A program made the position numbers and the translations under genes. Shown in pieces: positions 12,701-27,700 of a DNA stretch of 64,000 bases. The notes beneath the pieces were generated by a model. That model ran no database searches. It was given only the letters and a program-made list of their open reading frames with translations, and was not told the DNA's origin. Position 1 is the stretch's first letter. The number at the start of each line of letters is the position of its first letter. Location of the stretch: assembly GCA_008360955.1 (NCBI GenBank), contig LUCM01009116.1:200570-264569 (forward strand). The letters run 5' to 3'. Source of the stretch: Fasciolopsis buskii. Its lineage: Eukaryota; Platyhelminthes; Trematoda; Plagiorchiida; Fasciolidae.

Positions 12701-15700
12701 ATGGGAAACTATTTATTAATCAGTTTTCCTTGGATGTGCCTAGAGGGATACGGCGAACAGCTCTCAGAAGCCGCTTGCACAACGTCATACCAACCTGTTC
12801 TCTGCTACAGTTTCCTGGTATAAAAACATTATCCTAATAATCTATCGCTACCCTGGATATGCAGCAAGCCTCGCTAGCGATTAAATGTCTACCTTGAACG
12901 GTGATTAATTAAGTAGGATAATGTCTTGGCAATCGATTTATGATCCCCAATTCGGAGTGGGGCTGGGAGAAAGTGTTTGTGTTAAAATGTGGTTCCTATC
13001 AATAGAGTTGTAAACTCCATCTGGGACTTACCATAGAAAACAGTTTCGAATTACCGATAATCATTTATGTTCTCGACTGGTTGCCCCAGCTATCTCTATG
13101 CGTCACATAATATGAATCCAAATCAAGCTACTCTACGGAAAGGGTAAAACGGGCTTAAAAGAGTTAATATGATGCCCATGATGACATGGCTTCAATTCCA
13201 GAGACGACTGTCTAGTCGCCCTGCACCAGGAAATTACTACTCGAGTTCATTTGTACGCTGCGATCCAAGCCCCGTTACTAATGACTCAAAGCCTCAAAAC
13301 TACCAAGTCCGGTTCTTGAAATAACTGCCTTGTGGTTAAACAAAACAATTATAGTTATGGGAGCTTTTAGTCTCCAGTGAATAGCGGATGATGATTAATC
13401 AATCACTCATTTGCAATCGGAGCGGTGAACCAAAGCAATCTTAGATTGTGCAGCGTGCTTGATGTATTCCAGTAGATAAAAAAGATGTTTTTCGGTGACT
13501 TCACATAGTTGCTGTCATTAAATTGATGAAATAAGTTGATGTTGATTTTGAGGTGTGCGCGCATGTTTCCTACATTAGGCATAAACAAATCCTTCTGACT
13601 GCCCATTATTTAAACTAATTTCCGTCACTCAAAAACGATTACTTAACAAAATTCACTGGGCGATTCGTGACGTCATTTTGAGACTTTGTTTGATTCACGT
13701 AGCGCAGAAGCAGTGCGAATTTCTTGTTGGATCACTGGCATTGTACATCAAACAGATGTTTATCAAATTTATCACGATGAGTTTATTAACTGCAGTATGG
13801 ATGTTATTTCTCATGGCCTCTTGAATCCTTGAACAAACTCACACGTAAATATTACAGACACCCAGGGACTTAGATGAGCCGCTGTGAGTGTAATGATTGC
13901 ACTTAGACTGTTATCACATATATGCATTGACCTTGACCTTGAGGTGCGCGAATGTCCACTTCCAAATCCGAGCTTTGACCCGGTTGTAAGACGCAGCTCG
14001 TTCATGTCTTGGTTGACTGTTCGTATTCATTCGGTTATCCAAACTACTCGATTACAGATTCACCGTGTAAGAACAATCGGGGACTGTTCATCTAGGGTGA
14101 AACTGTGAATGCTTCCAGTTATTTGCCGAATTCAATACCACTAAAAATCCGTAGTCACACTGTCCTTTGGTGTTGCAGGTTCTGGTAGAGTCTGCTGTGC
14201 TATTCCGTCTATTGACCATTCGGCTCAACCGTCAATGAAACATTTGTGGAGCCCTACTGATTTAATCACCAAACTTTATTTACTTGAGTATCTAGCTGAA
14301 GTTAGCCGATAACCAGCAGATTAGTCAATATCTTCGGTTATTTTCCAAACTTTTCCGTCTACTTCCCATGAGAACCAAAACTATTGTCATTGGAGAACGC
14401 AGCTTACTGCGTATTTACCTACGACCAACGAACGCACCATATCTTTCGCAAAATCGCTAAGACATGAACTACAGTCTATCCCCCGTTTAGGTGGATTTAG
14501 CCCACTCTTCCTGCTTTTCGAATTGTCGGCTAGGGCACGGGTACAAACGTGATTACATGAAAAAAACATTTGTCGGTACTCGTATGCTTTCAATAAACGT
14601 ACACTTTTCACATTGCTGTTAAAGGGCTTGAGAAGTATGGATGGGCATAGTACTCTGATTTTATAACGCGTAGTCTGACAATCCGTGTTGTTAGCACTAG
14701 ACGTATAAATGCTCGGATCAAAAGGTCCTCGGAATAAAATGACCCGTTCTGCAATTACTATCACTTCCTATTTATGCTTGCTGGTGTGGACCATTCTCTG
14801 ACGCAAGTGGAACTTGGATGGTCGGTCGAGGTGACCGGTCGATCACATGGCAGAAAGATGAGAATCTCAACCATTGGCCTATCTTGTGAAAAAGCAAGGT
14901 ACAATGCCGGGTTAGAGTCCAAGAGATCCACCTACATGACATTTGGTGACAACGGGTGATATGGCTGAATGGCGCAATCCGTGGTGTTGTCGCCTTCGAA
15001 ATATTTCTGCTCCTGTAGTCTTTTAATTTATCAACGTACAGTGGATTGTCCATTATGTTTTTCATTTCTGTTTTGCCTAAATCGCCCTCTGAGAAGGCAA
15101 TCAGAACTAGAGCACTTTGGTGTGATGTAAGTGGTTGTAAAACCTGAGCTGTCTCCTGAATCATTGCATTTTAAATGTATTTTGTCTTTTCTGTGCATCA
15201 CCGTCTTTTCCTGTTTTACTTCTGCCAGATTTCAGTAGCTCCTTCGGTTTCTTTGACATATTGCATGTTTTTTCCGCGATTTCTATTAACAGGCGACTGT
15301 TGGTTTTTGGCCGCTCTGTCCAGTTTATCAATGCATCCAGATCTGTTGGATCAGGTAAGTGTTGATTGTGATTCCATGCCTAGAACAGTGATGGTGCAAT
15401 GGGCTGGGTGAATCACGTAAGTTCAAGGACAAATCTCCCTGGGAATGCTGACGGAATCAATCAAAGTATTTATTTTCGTTTTATCCATAATAAACTGATA
15501 AAATTTTATTGTATTTAGCTGCCTGTGAAAGAGTGCCATTGGGAGATGAGGATCTCAAGGGATACGTATGACATATGTTCTGATGTTCGATATGCTTGAC
15601 TAAAAAACAAGTTAGTGTGAGAATTTCATATTAGTTTGGATTTGAATATTTGCTAATCCGTATTACTAGCGCATCACTACGATTGTATATTTAAATATTC

Positions 15701-18700
15701 AGTAAAACGTGGCATTGATGAGGGTGAGCACGGAAACGCAAGGTATTAACGTGGAAAAAGCTTCACTCAACGATAAGATTGGTCCTGTCCGAAAAGTTAA
15801 TGCGTAGGTTACAGTTTTGGGTCAATTAATTGACGAAATCTTAGAAGTCAAAAAATATACGTGTGTATATCGAGAGAGAGAGGGAGTGAAAGAGTAGTAC
15901 CCACCCCAGAAGTTTCAATGAGTTGCCCGTCCCGTTGTGCATTGGCAGTAAGTTTGTAGTTCCAGTTATGTCATACATTGATGTATGGTCCATTGTTGTT
16001 CTTCAAAATGTTCTCATAAATTTGTTTCATAAGTCGCAGTCTACGTGAAAATAAGCTGACGTGAAAAATAACATAAAACCAGGAGATTTATCCGTTCAGT
16101 TACTCAATCTTCAATAAATGTGCGTCTAGTCAAGTGCCTATGGACCTTACGCATGTTTTACAGGCAGCGTGTCATATCACTTATGAGAATCATTGAGGGG
16201 ACACAAAAACGGACAGTAAATGTTAATAACCAAACTGGAATAAGTAACAAATGGACCAGATACATACAGGCATGTGTGTTTTAAAAAATCAGGTAACAAG
16301 GCTGGATACAAAAACTTGGGTGTTCACGTTATCTTGCGCCCCGGTCATCCTAAAATTTGCTTAAGGTGGGTCAACTTCATGTATAGCAAATGTCACCAGA
16401 TAGTTACCAGATTTTCTCTTTCTACATCAATGGGTCACCGCCATTCAGGCGTTCAATGTCTCAGGTAGAAATACGGCTTGCCGATTTCTTCGGTCAGCTG
16501 TGGTTTTTCAGTCCGAATGATCTTTGTGCTTTGCTGTCTGTTTCTATTACATTCACTTACACACACACACACAATGATATTGCGACTCAGTAATTTTGTT
16601 TACATCTGTTTTGTCATGTCAGATGCTGTTTTCCGTCTATATGCACATCTTAAGGCATCTAAACACACATTAGTAACTGGATGCCTATGTGGTTTTCATT
16701 TTGAGGATGGCCAGTTGGGATGCTTAATTTGAATTTTACTGTGAATCGCCCCGATCTTTGAAGTATTTTGTAAGTGCTAATTGTGAATTGCCTTAACCGC
16801 ACACTGAAATACGTCTTGTTTGTGTAATTTTGCAATCACTTTGTATCTCGTCGCTCTAGGACACCGCAGGGCTGATTTAAGTTACTTGTGGGCAATGAAG
16901 AAAGTCACTTTTGCTAGTGCTTTATTTTGAGACTTCAAATTTACTAGCTGAGTCTTGACAAACAGGATCCCCGTTGATTTCAGTAATCTGTTTAATCTCG
17001 CCTTTCCCCTCAAATGAACCATAGTGATGCTGTGAAAAGAAAAATGATTCATTTAATTGCATCCATTATTTCGGGTGATGTATCTTCAAAAAGACACCTC
17101 CCATCCAGATAGTTTGTTTTCAACTTTCTGCATAATAAGAAAAAAATAAGAAAGTGGTATTTAAAAATTCACCAGAAAACTGATGGTTTATTTATCTTTC
17201 CATCAATTAGTTCACCAAAAGTGTTCTCGTTCCGTTTATTGAGATGTTCACGTCTCCAAGGAGCAATACTCTTTAACTCATTTACATATTTCATAGGACA
17301 TTCGTGAGCAAATCCATATTTCAGAAAATTCACTTGGCCACGGTATTGTTTGGCCACTTGATGCTCTTTGAAACACGGTGAAATCATCCACATAACCGGC
17401 AGAGAATTCGCCGGGGAGATGCTGTAATTAATGCCAAGATTGCCTTGTTTCGTCAATTTTTTTCGTAATGTTTTGATTTTCATTATTATTCGTTACAGAC
17501 TAACGGTATAGTGTCTCAGGAGAGGAAGCGTAACCAGCTGTCAGTTAAGCAGTTGGAAATAGCTGCAGGTGGGCACTCTTCGAATCCAGTTTATTCCCAC
17601 CTTGATTTTAACCACCCGATTCTCGCGTGACTCAAGTCCAGTAAGACCTGGCATGTTTCATGGTTCCCTCGGTACAAACCTCGACGGTGTCTTGACGACG
17701 GTAAAACTGTAAAGAAAAGAGCATCGTTAATGTGAATGAAGTGAACCTCTTACATGGCCTATTAACCACCGTCCTCGTGGCGATAATCAAGCTTTTAGTG
17801 AGTTCAGAAATACCCAGCTTTCTCGAAACAAACAGAAACTGGCATAAGAATCTATGCTTGTTTTATCAGATTAAGTCAGACAGAGCGGTATGGTTTACCC
17901 CTTGTGCCAGAGAAAGAGAGAGGGACATGGGAGACGTTGTCATTTATCTTATTTACAAAAATAAGATACTCTCACTCAATTTCTCTATGTAGCTGAATGG
18001 TCCGATTTTCAACTGCTTGCATAATATCTGAATAGAATGCCGAAATTTATTTCCGATAGAAAAATAGACTTTTTTACAGTTAAAATTTTTGCGAATCAGT
18101 GGACGGATGACACAAATATGCGAAGCAAAATATCTAGGCCTAAAGGTGTTCGCTGTTTAAGGGATTTCAAATGTCAAAGTTAATCCTTGAAATACAAATT
18201 TTACCATCACTCATTTATCTATCGACTAACTGCCTCGCTAATTGCACCTTTCACGCGTAAACCCCAAGTCATCCGGTCACTCGCATACTGGAAAAAACCA
18301 CACTCAATTGTTTTCCCCATTAGAACTCATCAACGATGTTCATCCACCACCGTACCAAACGTTCGAACCCGGGCGTTCCAAGTGGAACGCAGATGCGTCA
18401 TTTCTGCGCCGCAAATTCCCGTTTGGGCGGATCAGGGTTATTGAGGCTTACTTAGAAGTGGTACTTAGGGGCAACCACTAGTGTCCATCGTTTCCGAGGA
18501 GAGACCAGGTGAATGTCCTGCAAATTGCAGGCGAAATTCACCAACCAAGTCTGGTCTTCTTCACAGAATGAACAAACGTCCTCATTGGCCTGCTTTGCGT
18601 CTGACATTCCTACATATTGACGAGGTAATATCGTGCTTCTGAAGTCTGAGTTTGACTAGATAACCTGTGGTTTGTACATGAATTGCATAGCTTGAAGTGT

Positions 18701-21700
18701 AGTGAGTCCAGTATTTTAACATCAATCACATGCTACTCTCGGGTTTTCTTGATGTATTTGTGAATGACATCTCTGTTTGGACTGATGTCCGCAAGTGCAA
18801 TAACTCCGAATATGTCGCGCATTTGTGATCTTAACTTAATAATTCTTCAACAGAAAGTTGAAATAACCAGAAGGCATTATATATATATATATATATGTAT
18901 ATTTTAGTGTGCACAGATCTTTGGATCATTCCGTGCCAGTGACCCTCCGTTCCCTCAATTCTTAACTAGGGAAACCGCGAATAAATACGGAAACTGTGTG
19001 CAAATGAATCCGGAAATCCACAACTTACATAGCATAACAAAATCAAACATGGATAGGTGTACTTCTTGTTATTGGGTACCTTTTCTCTTAAGTGAATCTG
19101 ATTCGCTGAATCGAATGACAGCGTATCGACCGCTGATTAGTCGACGAGCTGGTGGCGGTATATCGTCGGTCGTTTGTGTCTGTGAACTATGACATGGAAT
19201 AATGTGACTTGCTTATGGGCACGTAAGGTTACAGCAGTGCTGTTTGAAATGTTCCAGTCTGTCGTTGGTTTGTGTCAGCAGACTGGAATCTAGTGAATGG
19301 CTTATTTTCAGCAAGGTTTTCCGAACCCTCATAACTGTGACTTTCAAAGTGTATTAATAGCCTAAATATGTGAGTTTCAAGTTGTAGAAATTCCTGATTT
19401 GGCGTGATAAAACACAGAAGCGTTGTGAGACAGAAGATATATCCATTGTTTTCCAAAGAAACGAGGAAATTGTTCAGTGTTGATTAAGTCAGATCTTCTA
19501 AATAATAAAACAAATGTCGTGTGAAGACATTGAGAGAAATTCCTGGTCAGAAAACGGAATGAGGATAAATTTACAACAGATGAATTTGAATTTTTTGATT
19601 GACGTTTGATCTGGAAGATGCTCATTCAAATTTACATAGTCTGCATGCCATTAAAATATGCATCGTTATTCCAACCCTGATTGTAATTGGCTGCCGTCCA
19701 GCTCGGATTAGTGATCAATCTTAACCTAGGTTCATCACAAGAAACAATTTTCGTCAGGGTTGTTTCCTCGTGCTTTTACGCTTCAGCATATTAATTAAAA
19801 TTAGTGGAGTTGGTTTATTTGCATGCCGTAATTATTCCAACTTATAATATTCGGGTAATACTGTGCATCTGAGTAAAGTCGTACGTTAGTTCCAAATACA
19901 TCCCGTTTGGCCCCTTGGCAGTGTAGTTACATTTGGTATGCGTTTCGCACTTCCATACTATTACTGTTGAACTGAGTCTTTTATATGGAAATTTTAGTGA
20001 TAAATGGAACTCTAGTCAGTTCGTGGGTTGGTTCTCAATTAGTATTCACATCTTTCAGGCGTGCGTGGCCCCAGTGTGGCATTTGTTTGCCGAGCAAACC
20101 TCGAGTATGTGCATCTGTAGTGGGATGGGTTCCGTTATACTGCTCAGAAATATGGCCATCGAGTATAGCTGCCGTGCAGAGACTATTGGTGTTTGAACAC
20201 CTTTGTCCTCGTTGTAGTGATAGGATGTAGCAGGAGAGTGGGTCGCGGTAGGTGATATGGCCGAATGCCACAAACAGTGATGTCGCATTTGAAATTTTTC
20301 TTCTTGCTCTATATAATTCTTGAACTGGCTATTTTTTGGTCCATTTTACACCATTTCTAGTTATTTTTTCTGTTTGAGTGGGCGAGACTACGAGACAAAA
20401 ACCAAAATCAGGACTTGTTTGCCTAACGTTATAATGCTTGTTAAAACTAAACTAAGCTAAAATTATTCCTCATATCAGATGAGTTGTTGTCTTAATTATA
20501 GAGGGCCAGCGGAATATTGCTGCATCTGCAGCATCCCCTGGCATCCCGTTATCGATTAAAGGTAAATTGATTCGTACTGTTTAAGTGCTGCATGCCTTTG
20601 GTTACAGATTTTGGACTTTGTCCAATGAGTATCCTTTTGACCTTCGCAAGCTATAGATGAAGGCGCTTTAGCACAAACTTCGTGTTAAACATTGCAGCTG
20701 AGTTGGTTCTGCTAAGACGCTCGGAAACAGCCATCAAAGTACTCTAGGTGTTTGAGCGATGGCGTTTCGAAAGTATTGCCGGAACGTGATGCTACAATTT
20801 CTTTTGTAATTTTGAGTTAACGCTTAAGTGATGGCTCATTGCCTTGTGAGATCTCCAAATCAAAAGTGGTTGAAATGCTTCGGTCACGTGTTGCGCATTT
20901 TCTTAGGTTGCTTCTCTCGATCAGCGTTGCTGTGCAATGTTGGCAACGGTTGCAAGATGGGTAGAGGTAACCCGTCCGTTACGTGGCAGAACAGCATAAA
21001 AGCTCTGGCCCCCATGTGGTCAGAATAGTTTTCGTTAAACTGCTCTTTTCACCTATAAGATCTTCCATCAGTATGATTGTACTCATTATTTGACTCGGTT
21101 GGATACCACAGTCAGTGGAGTTCTTGCATCCGAGATTTATTTTCTCCCTTGTAGTTCTTTTTACTTGCTGACTTAGATTTGTTTTCCAGTGTCATTCTCA
21201 TTTTTCGGCTTCTAGTAGCAGGTGGTCTAAAATAGCAATTAAAATCACAGCATATTGGTCCGAGTTCAATGGTTTTAAAAATGATTTAACTAAAAGTACC
21301 CAAAGTTATAAGCTCATTATTACGCACTGTATTGAGTTGATCTCGTCGGCTGGTATTCAAATTTGCAAAAATCTTTCACGGCGCTCACAGTATTATATGT
21401 GGTAACAGTTTTTCCAGTACCTTGAGCATTAGAATTATGCGTACAGTGGGCTGGTATTCAAAAATCTTTTTTCTTCAAAACAGTCTCTATCTTTGCTGGA
21501 CTCAGTATGTTATGAAGCGTTACGCTTGTTAAGCAATGGTTAAAAACACTTTCCAGGAAAACCTAACAGCAAACAAAGGTAGATATTCAGCACAATTTAT
21601 GGTAACCCGCCGGCACCAGAGTCCGCCATTTTTGGTGCAGTTGATCGTTTTCGAACAGCCGTAAATTGACCTGAAGGTGACTTCGAGTTACTGATGAAGA

Positions 21701-24700
21701 TAAACAGAATTTCACAAATGCACAGATAAAAAAGCACTTCGTGTTGAGCTTTTAACGTCGATGGAACCCCTGGTAACTTTTGATCGGGTGTCGCAGAGCC
21801 TTTTGTATACGGGCCACCTGTCAAGACAGCTGGAGCTTCCAAGGGTAGCAGCTAAGCATCGTTCCTTTAGGTATTGAATTTTGAATTACAGTGTTCAGCT
21901 CAGCCTTTTCATTTCTGATTCCCTTCCGTTGTTTAAGCCTGTTGTGACGAAAGAAAAGAAATGTAAATGTTTCCTAATAAAGTGTAATGTTCGAAATAAA
22001 AACTGAGGCAGTTGGCTTCGCCCAAATACGAAGACTTTGCTTTCGTCGTTTTTTGTACAACTTGCGGCAGAATGTTCTTCCTCCTGGTCTGGTGGTATCA
22101 CTTTGAATCAAATACTACACTCTTTGAAACTGAACATTCTAACGAACTTCCTCGCCGTTTCTTATGGGGTTATATCTAGATGATTTCCTGGTAATAGCAA
22201 TGGGGGTTGAAACTGGAAGCGTGCTAATGATGTTTGCAGCTTCTCAACACTGAAGCTTACGGAGGGTGCATGATAGTCCGGGTGCCAAATGTAGCATGAC
22301 TGCTGTGTTTGGTCTTAGTAACTTTGAAAGGATCCGGGGTCTTTTGCATTTTTCTCTACCACATATGCGTGAGAAGAGGTGGTGAAATTAAGTAAACTGT
22401 TCTGTGCATATCCTGGATGAGAACTGAAGGCCGCATCATTGGTAAATGTCCCAATATAAGCGTGTGAATAACATTCACATTTGCATAAACGATGAAGTAA
22501 AAGAAGGATGCTTTTTATGAGCTCCAATTATGATCCGAATCAAAACCAAACCTGCCTCCAGTCTGCTAGATTTTTCGAAGTTTTTGTGTCGGAGAACAGT
22601 ATGGAGACCATTAATAATGGTTTTCACGTAACCAATAAAGGGCAAAAGTTTTCGGGACAAAGCCCTTAGCTTCGCATGTTAATTCACGTTCTTTCCATGC
22701 ATCAATACAGTCGAATGTTACCTTCATTCTAGTATTCTATTTGCGATCTATTTTTTTTTGTTAGGTTGTCCCCACTGGTCAGTCTTTTGATTCATCTTCC
22801 GCAGCGTCTCGGTGTTCGTTTCCCTACTGTGGCATGTTTTGGTTCCGGTTTTGGCGCTTCGGTGATTGGTACGATGTAGTTATTGACGACCGATTGCCCA
22901 CACAGGATGGTCGTCTTGTATTTCTACACTCATCTGATCGGAATGAGTTCTGGTCCGCCCTTTTAGAGAAGGCGTATGTGAAACTGTTCGGTTCATACGA
23001 TGCTATGCGCGGTGGCAGCGCAGCTGAGGCCATGGAAGATTTTACTGGGGGACTTACAGAATTGGTCGATTTGGGGTCTAAAACTCCAGAAAAGCTGTTC
23101 ACTATGATGGAACGGGCACATGGCCGTGCCTCACTAATGGCTTGCTCGATCGATGCAAATCCTGACCAGGTGGAGACTGAGGGGCCTTTCGGATTGATCA
23201 GGGGGCATGCCTACTCGGTAACAGCTGTTTGTCGCGTAAGTGACCCACTTGCCTACTGGTGTGTTTTAACATAAAGTAGTTATGATTGTTCTTTTGGTTG
23301 AATTTCAAGTATACTATAATTTCTTTAATATATGGAAACGTAAGTTGTTTATCATTTCGACTGTGTCGCAAACATTTTGACTAGTTTCTGCTACACACGA
23401 GGTAATTTGATCTTGGTCAGACTGAAAATACGCGACGTGCCTGGAAAGAAAGCAGAAAATGTTTTAATCGACATTTCCATTGTGTGTAACTACTGTGTAT
23501 ATTTATGACTCTACATCAGAAACAGAAACCGGTTGATAAAGTGAAGGATGTTCGACATTTACGTTCCGAAATGTGGACGTCAGTAATAGCAGGTCTGTGG
23601 AGGTTTTCCCTGGGTCTTTTGACAGATTCGTTTGTTTGATAGCAAGGTTGTTCTCGCCAGTGAACGAAACGGGAAAGAGAAATTTTCCCCGTGGTAGAGA
23701 AGACTCATTTTCTTGTAAAATAAATGGTACTTTTAACTTTTAAAATTTTCATCTAAAAGATGTTTCCTGTACAGCAACCGTTTTTGCTTGTTCTGTTGAC
23801 TTGTCATGTGAATCAAATGAAAGGACGTGCCCAACAAATAATCCTTACGGAACCGTCTGAATTCTGCATATTCGGGCTTTTAGGACTTTCCCAACTATTT
23901 AAATCATCGCCGAAAAATAAAATAGGTTCTTTTTAAGTAAAGATGTCCTTTTGTGTTTGATAATTTGTTGATTTCGAACACTAGTGTAAAATAACTAATT
24001 GATCTCTGTAAATACAATCGACCACAAAGTTTTCTTATTAAAAAGTGAAATCTGACAGTCATTTTGTTTACTTTAAAGAATATCAGTGTTTATCTCGTTT
24101 AAATCTTGAACGCTAACAGTATGGACTTTGAAAGCTAGGAGATTCATGCATCAATTGATGGGATATAGCTTTACCAGAGGGGGAGCACTGAGTTGCAGCT
24201 ACTACCCTGTCATAATCATTATATAGATTACTTGGTCCCACAAATTTTCATTTCACATCAGAACGCATGATTCATTTGATGAGGATCCATTTCCGACAAG
24301 CACCCTGTGCATAAAGTGGGAAAAAACCAAATGCGACGGTAGCGATCATTTCGCTGTATTTGAAAACCTGTTTTAGCAGTAGACGTTGATAATCCCCGTT
24401 GTCAAAACTTGTCCGTGACCGGCCCAGTGAATCCACGTGTAAAAAGAAACTGAGTACCTTAGTTAATGTCTCCATAGTCATAGACACAGGCACAATATTC
24501 GGGGCGTTTGTTTGACTACAACTAAAATTCAGAAAATATTTATCTAAGTAGAAAAATTCTCACTCTTAAATCAAATTAAATCCTCCGTAATATTTAACGA
24601 TCATTTTAAGCACGTGACCAAAATTCACCGTTGACATTTGTTCATCTTGACAGACGAAACGAATTCTCTGTAGAAAACAAAACTAATTTCATTTTATTCT

Positions 24701-27700
24701 TCCTTTTTGATTTGGATATCTAACTGTGCACTATACTGAAATAACAAGCAATAAAATGACATTTTTCTCCCGCTTTCGCACCATAAAATTGACAGTCCTC
24801 ATAAGTCACACAATTTGGCGCTTCTCACTACCTTATTTAATCACGGCGGTGACGCGCCGGTTGTTCATCTAGCTCACTGTATCCAATCGATGCGAATTCA
24901 CAATTACTTCACCCAGCAAATTTTGTTTGTCTGCTTAAAGCACTTAAAATTCTAATTTTGTCTGTTGACCTGGTCTATTGTGCCATTATTTCCTTGCAGT
25001 TCGCATACGTAAGTCAGAATGCCACCATATTCGATGGTCAATGTTTTGTTCGTCTTCATACGTACCACCCAGTATTTGGAGCACTTGTTCTTCCCATTTA
25101 CACGATTTTGTCGTTATTCCTGTTTGATATTTGTTTTAGATGTATCTTTGTAAGTGATTTTTATTCTTTGCATGAGTTTCGTATAGCCAAAAGGTTGTTC
25201 CACCATGATCAGCCCAATATTCTCAGTTTGGTTGCTTTTTCGTTGATATGTTCCAACCGTATGTTTGTATATTAGTACATATTAGTAGTAAGAGATTGAA
25301 TATCTGCATGAAATAATTCACCATGTGATATAATCGCTCAACTCACCATAAAAAAACTATGGAAGCACTGTACAGCTGTTTCATCATTGTTAGAAATCAT
25401 CGGCAGATCACTGCTGATGAAATATAGCTGTACTGTGCTTCCATGGTTTCATAATGGTGAATTGAACGATGATATCACATGATGAATTATTTCATTTATA
25501 GATTAGTCAAAGCGGGAGGAGTAGCAGCCAGTGAAGGAGCAGGATCAGTCATTGGTCCTTTGGGGAACGCACTCGTTGGCCTGGCTTTTCGGGAGCCTTC
25601 TGATCTTCACCTCCGAATGTCCCTTTGCGATGGGAAGGACTGAAACAGGCATTAGTATTCTGAGATCAGAGTGGTAGTAGCTTGGATTTTTACATTAGCA
25701 ATAACGTCAGAGTTTTGAATTCGAGACCTATCGGTCACCTTAGTGATAGGCGGCAACTCGTCGCCCGGCTTGCTGCCACATCTGACCTAATGAGACTTTA
25801 TGTGACTCTGTGCCACTCTGAATTTCAAGGTCACGGCTTCCGGTTCCCCCTCCTCCATGTAGTGCGCTTTAGAGGCGATCGGTTGTTTTTTCCACTGCAC
25901 TTCTGGTTCAAGCACGTGATGAAAATGAGGGATGAAATAATTGTGATTTCTTTCAATGTACGTGGTCCTGGTAGAGTTATTCACGATAGTGCCGCATCCT
26001 TAAAACTAAGTACTGCGTAGGTGGCGTCGCGGGCATTCTGTTTACCGCAGCTGTTTTTGGTCCACAAGAGTCCGTATCTCAAGAAAATCTACGTGTATGT
26101 ATCTACATATGCATGTGTATGAATATAAGTACTGAAATGACCTCCGTAAAACTATTTTCGGTTACTGACACCCACTAAAGCATTCAGTTTGGCTGAGCAA
26201 TAACTCCAAGTTTCGGCTATTCCGAAACGTTTTTGTTCTTTTCTTATGCTAATCTGCCACTCTTCATCCACTATGTACATTATTTTGGAATAATTGCTCT
26301 GGTATTGCGTTAAAATTTTGTGTCTTCTTTGCATACTGGATGCGCGGTATTCTCTGTGTTCTGCCTCACTTTCCTCATGATTGTAATTCATTCTGTTTTT
26401 TTCTTTACTACTGCACTTGTGTGCCAGGACACCGAACATTCAAAAGTTTTCACCATTCGAAAATTGGTACGGATCCACTTAGATTATTCAATGCAATTGG
26501 TTGCGTTCTTTTAGTTTGTTCGACGTTTCGTCATCTTTTTTTGATTCCCAATACCTGTGACGTCACCACTGGTGTGGCTGTGATGCACTGGTTTGGTTGT
26601 TTCACAAAACTAAATGGCCCATGATCTAATCTAGAAGTTATTTCTTATGCAGCTTGGCAGTGGGCAGAAATTGGTTGAGCTCGTCCGCTTGCGCAATCCA
26701 TGGGGTAACGATCGTGAATGGTCCGGCCCTTGGAGTGACGGTTCTGCTGAGTGGAAAAGCATATCATCCTGTGAACGCAAACGAATTGGTTTGGTGTTTG
26801 AAAACGATGGTGAATTCTGGTGTGTATTTTCATTTTAAAATCATTTCTATGCTTTTTTCTGGTAGCGTTATTCTAAAATCTTTTTTCCTCCAAAAATCAA
26901 GCAAATAAATGCGTTTGATTATTCAGCGGCAAAACATCATTATTGATAGCTTTGCTCTCTGTATATGCCGGACTAGTAAGATCGCGGATTTGTTAACAGC
27001 TCATTATAGCCCAACTTTTCAGCTTCCACGATTTCTCTTTTGACAAACTTTCAAAAATGGTACTGTATGGCGAATCACTTATTTGATATCTTTATTCTTT
27101 CTTCATTCCTGGCCAAGACAATCTCTGAATAATAACCATAATAATAGCAATAATAATAATAATAGTGTGCCGAATATTCTGAGAGAATTGTTCTATAGTA
27201 AGTATCACGGTAGATAGATTTGGCTTTAATTAATTTCATTTCAGCCTACGTTTCGTGTCTAGGAGCATCATTTACGTCACAACATTGGTAACGCTAACCC
27301 GTTTTAGACTGCCTGCTGGATTGCAGTCTCTCGTATTATGGTAATGATTAAGTGAATGACATAAGCAAACAACGAATGGTATTCGAATGACGAATTCCAG
27401 TTTGATGCACTCACTTCCGGTCATATTGTTTCTTGCTAATCCAAGATTGCGACAGTGTGCCAATTAGAACTTCGATTAACCAGCTTAATGAAGTTTGTTG
27501 TTAAAAATGAGGAAGTCACTAACACACTGAATTATCACTGGACATTTGTTAGGGTAACCTTGCAATGTGACCCTTCATAAAGTGTTAACCGAAGCTTCTG
27601 AAAAATATTTACTTTGTTTCGCCGGAAAGATTTAATTCAGTTATAAAATTAGTCATTTTGTAAAAGTTTTCCCCTAGGTATTTCTTCTGTACTCATGGCA

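Larger units (their letters stand above)
10207..15292 (+). other. Calpain intron 2 (5.1 kb)
   Basis: Holds a pentanucleotide microsatellite (11152-11202) and a LINE tail (14772-15160). Around 13150-13360 and 13880-14300 the sequence looks like old interspersed repeat, but I could not name a family. No gene seen. Confidence 0.55.
15355..22764 (+). other. Calpain intron 3 (7.4 kb, the largest)
   Basis: Contains two neighbouring LINE tail copies (20110-20450 and 20690-21240), a short (AC)n near 16557 and an (AT)n run at 18878. Other frames, such as 17169-17483 and 21597-22101 on the - strand, show no recognisable domain. Confidence 0.55.

Noticed and set aside
22150..22235. Stretch LYLDDFLVIA resembling a reverse transcriptase motif
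   Set aside because: No other RT motif is found in order around it, and a short hydrophobic-Asp-Asp match of this kind is expected by chance.
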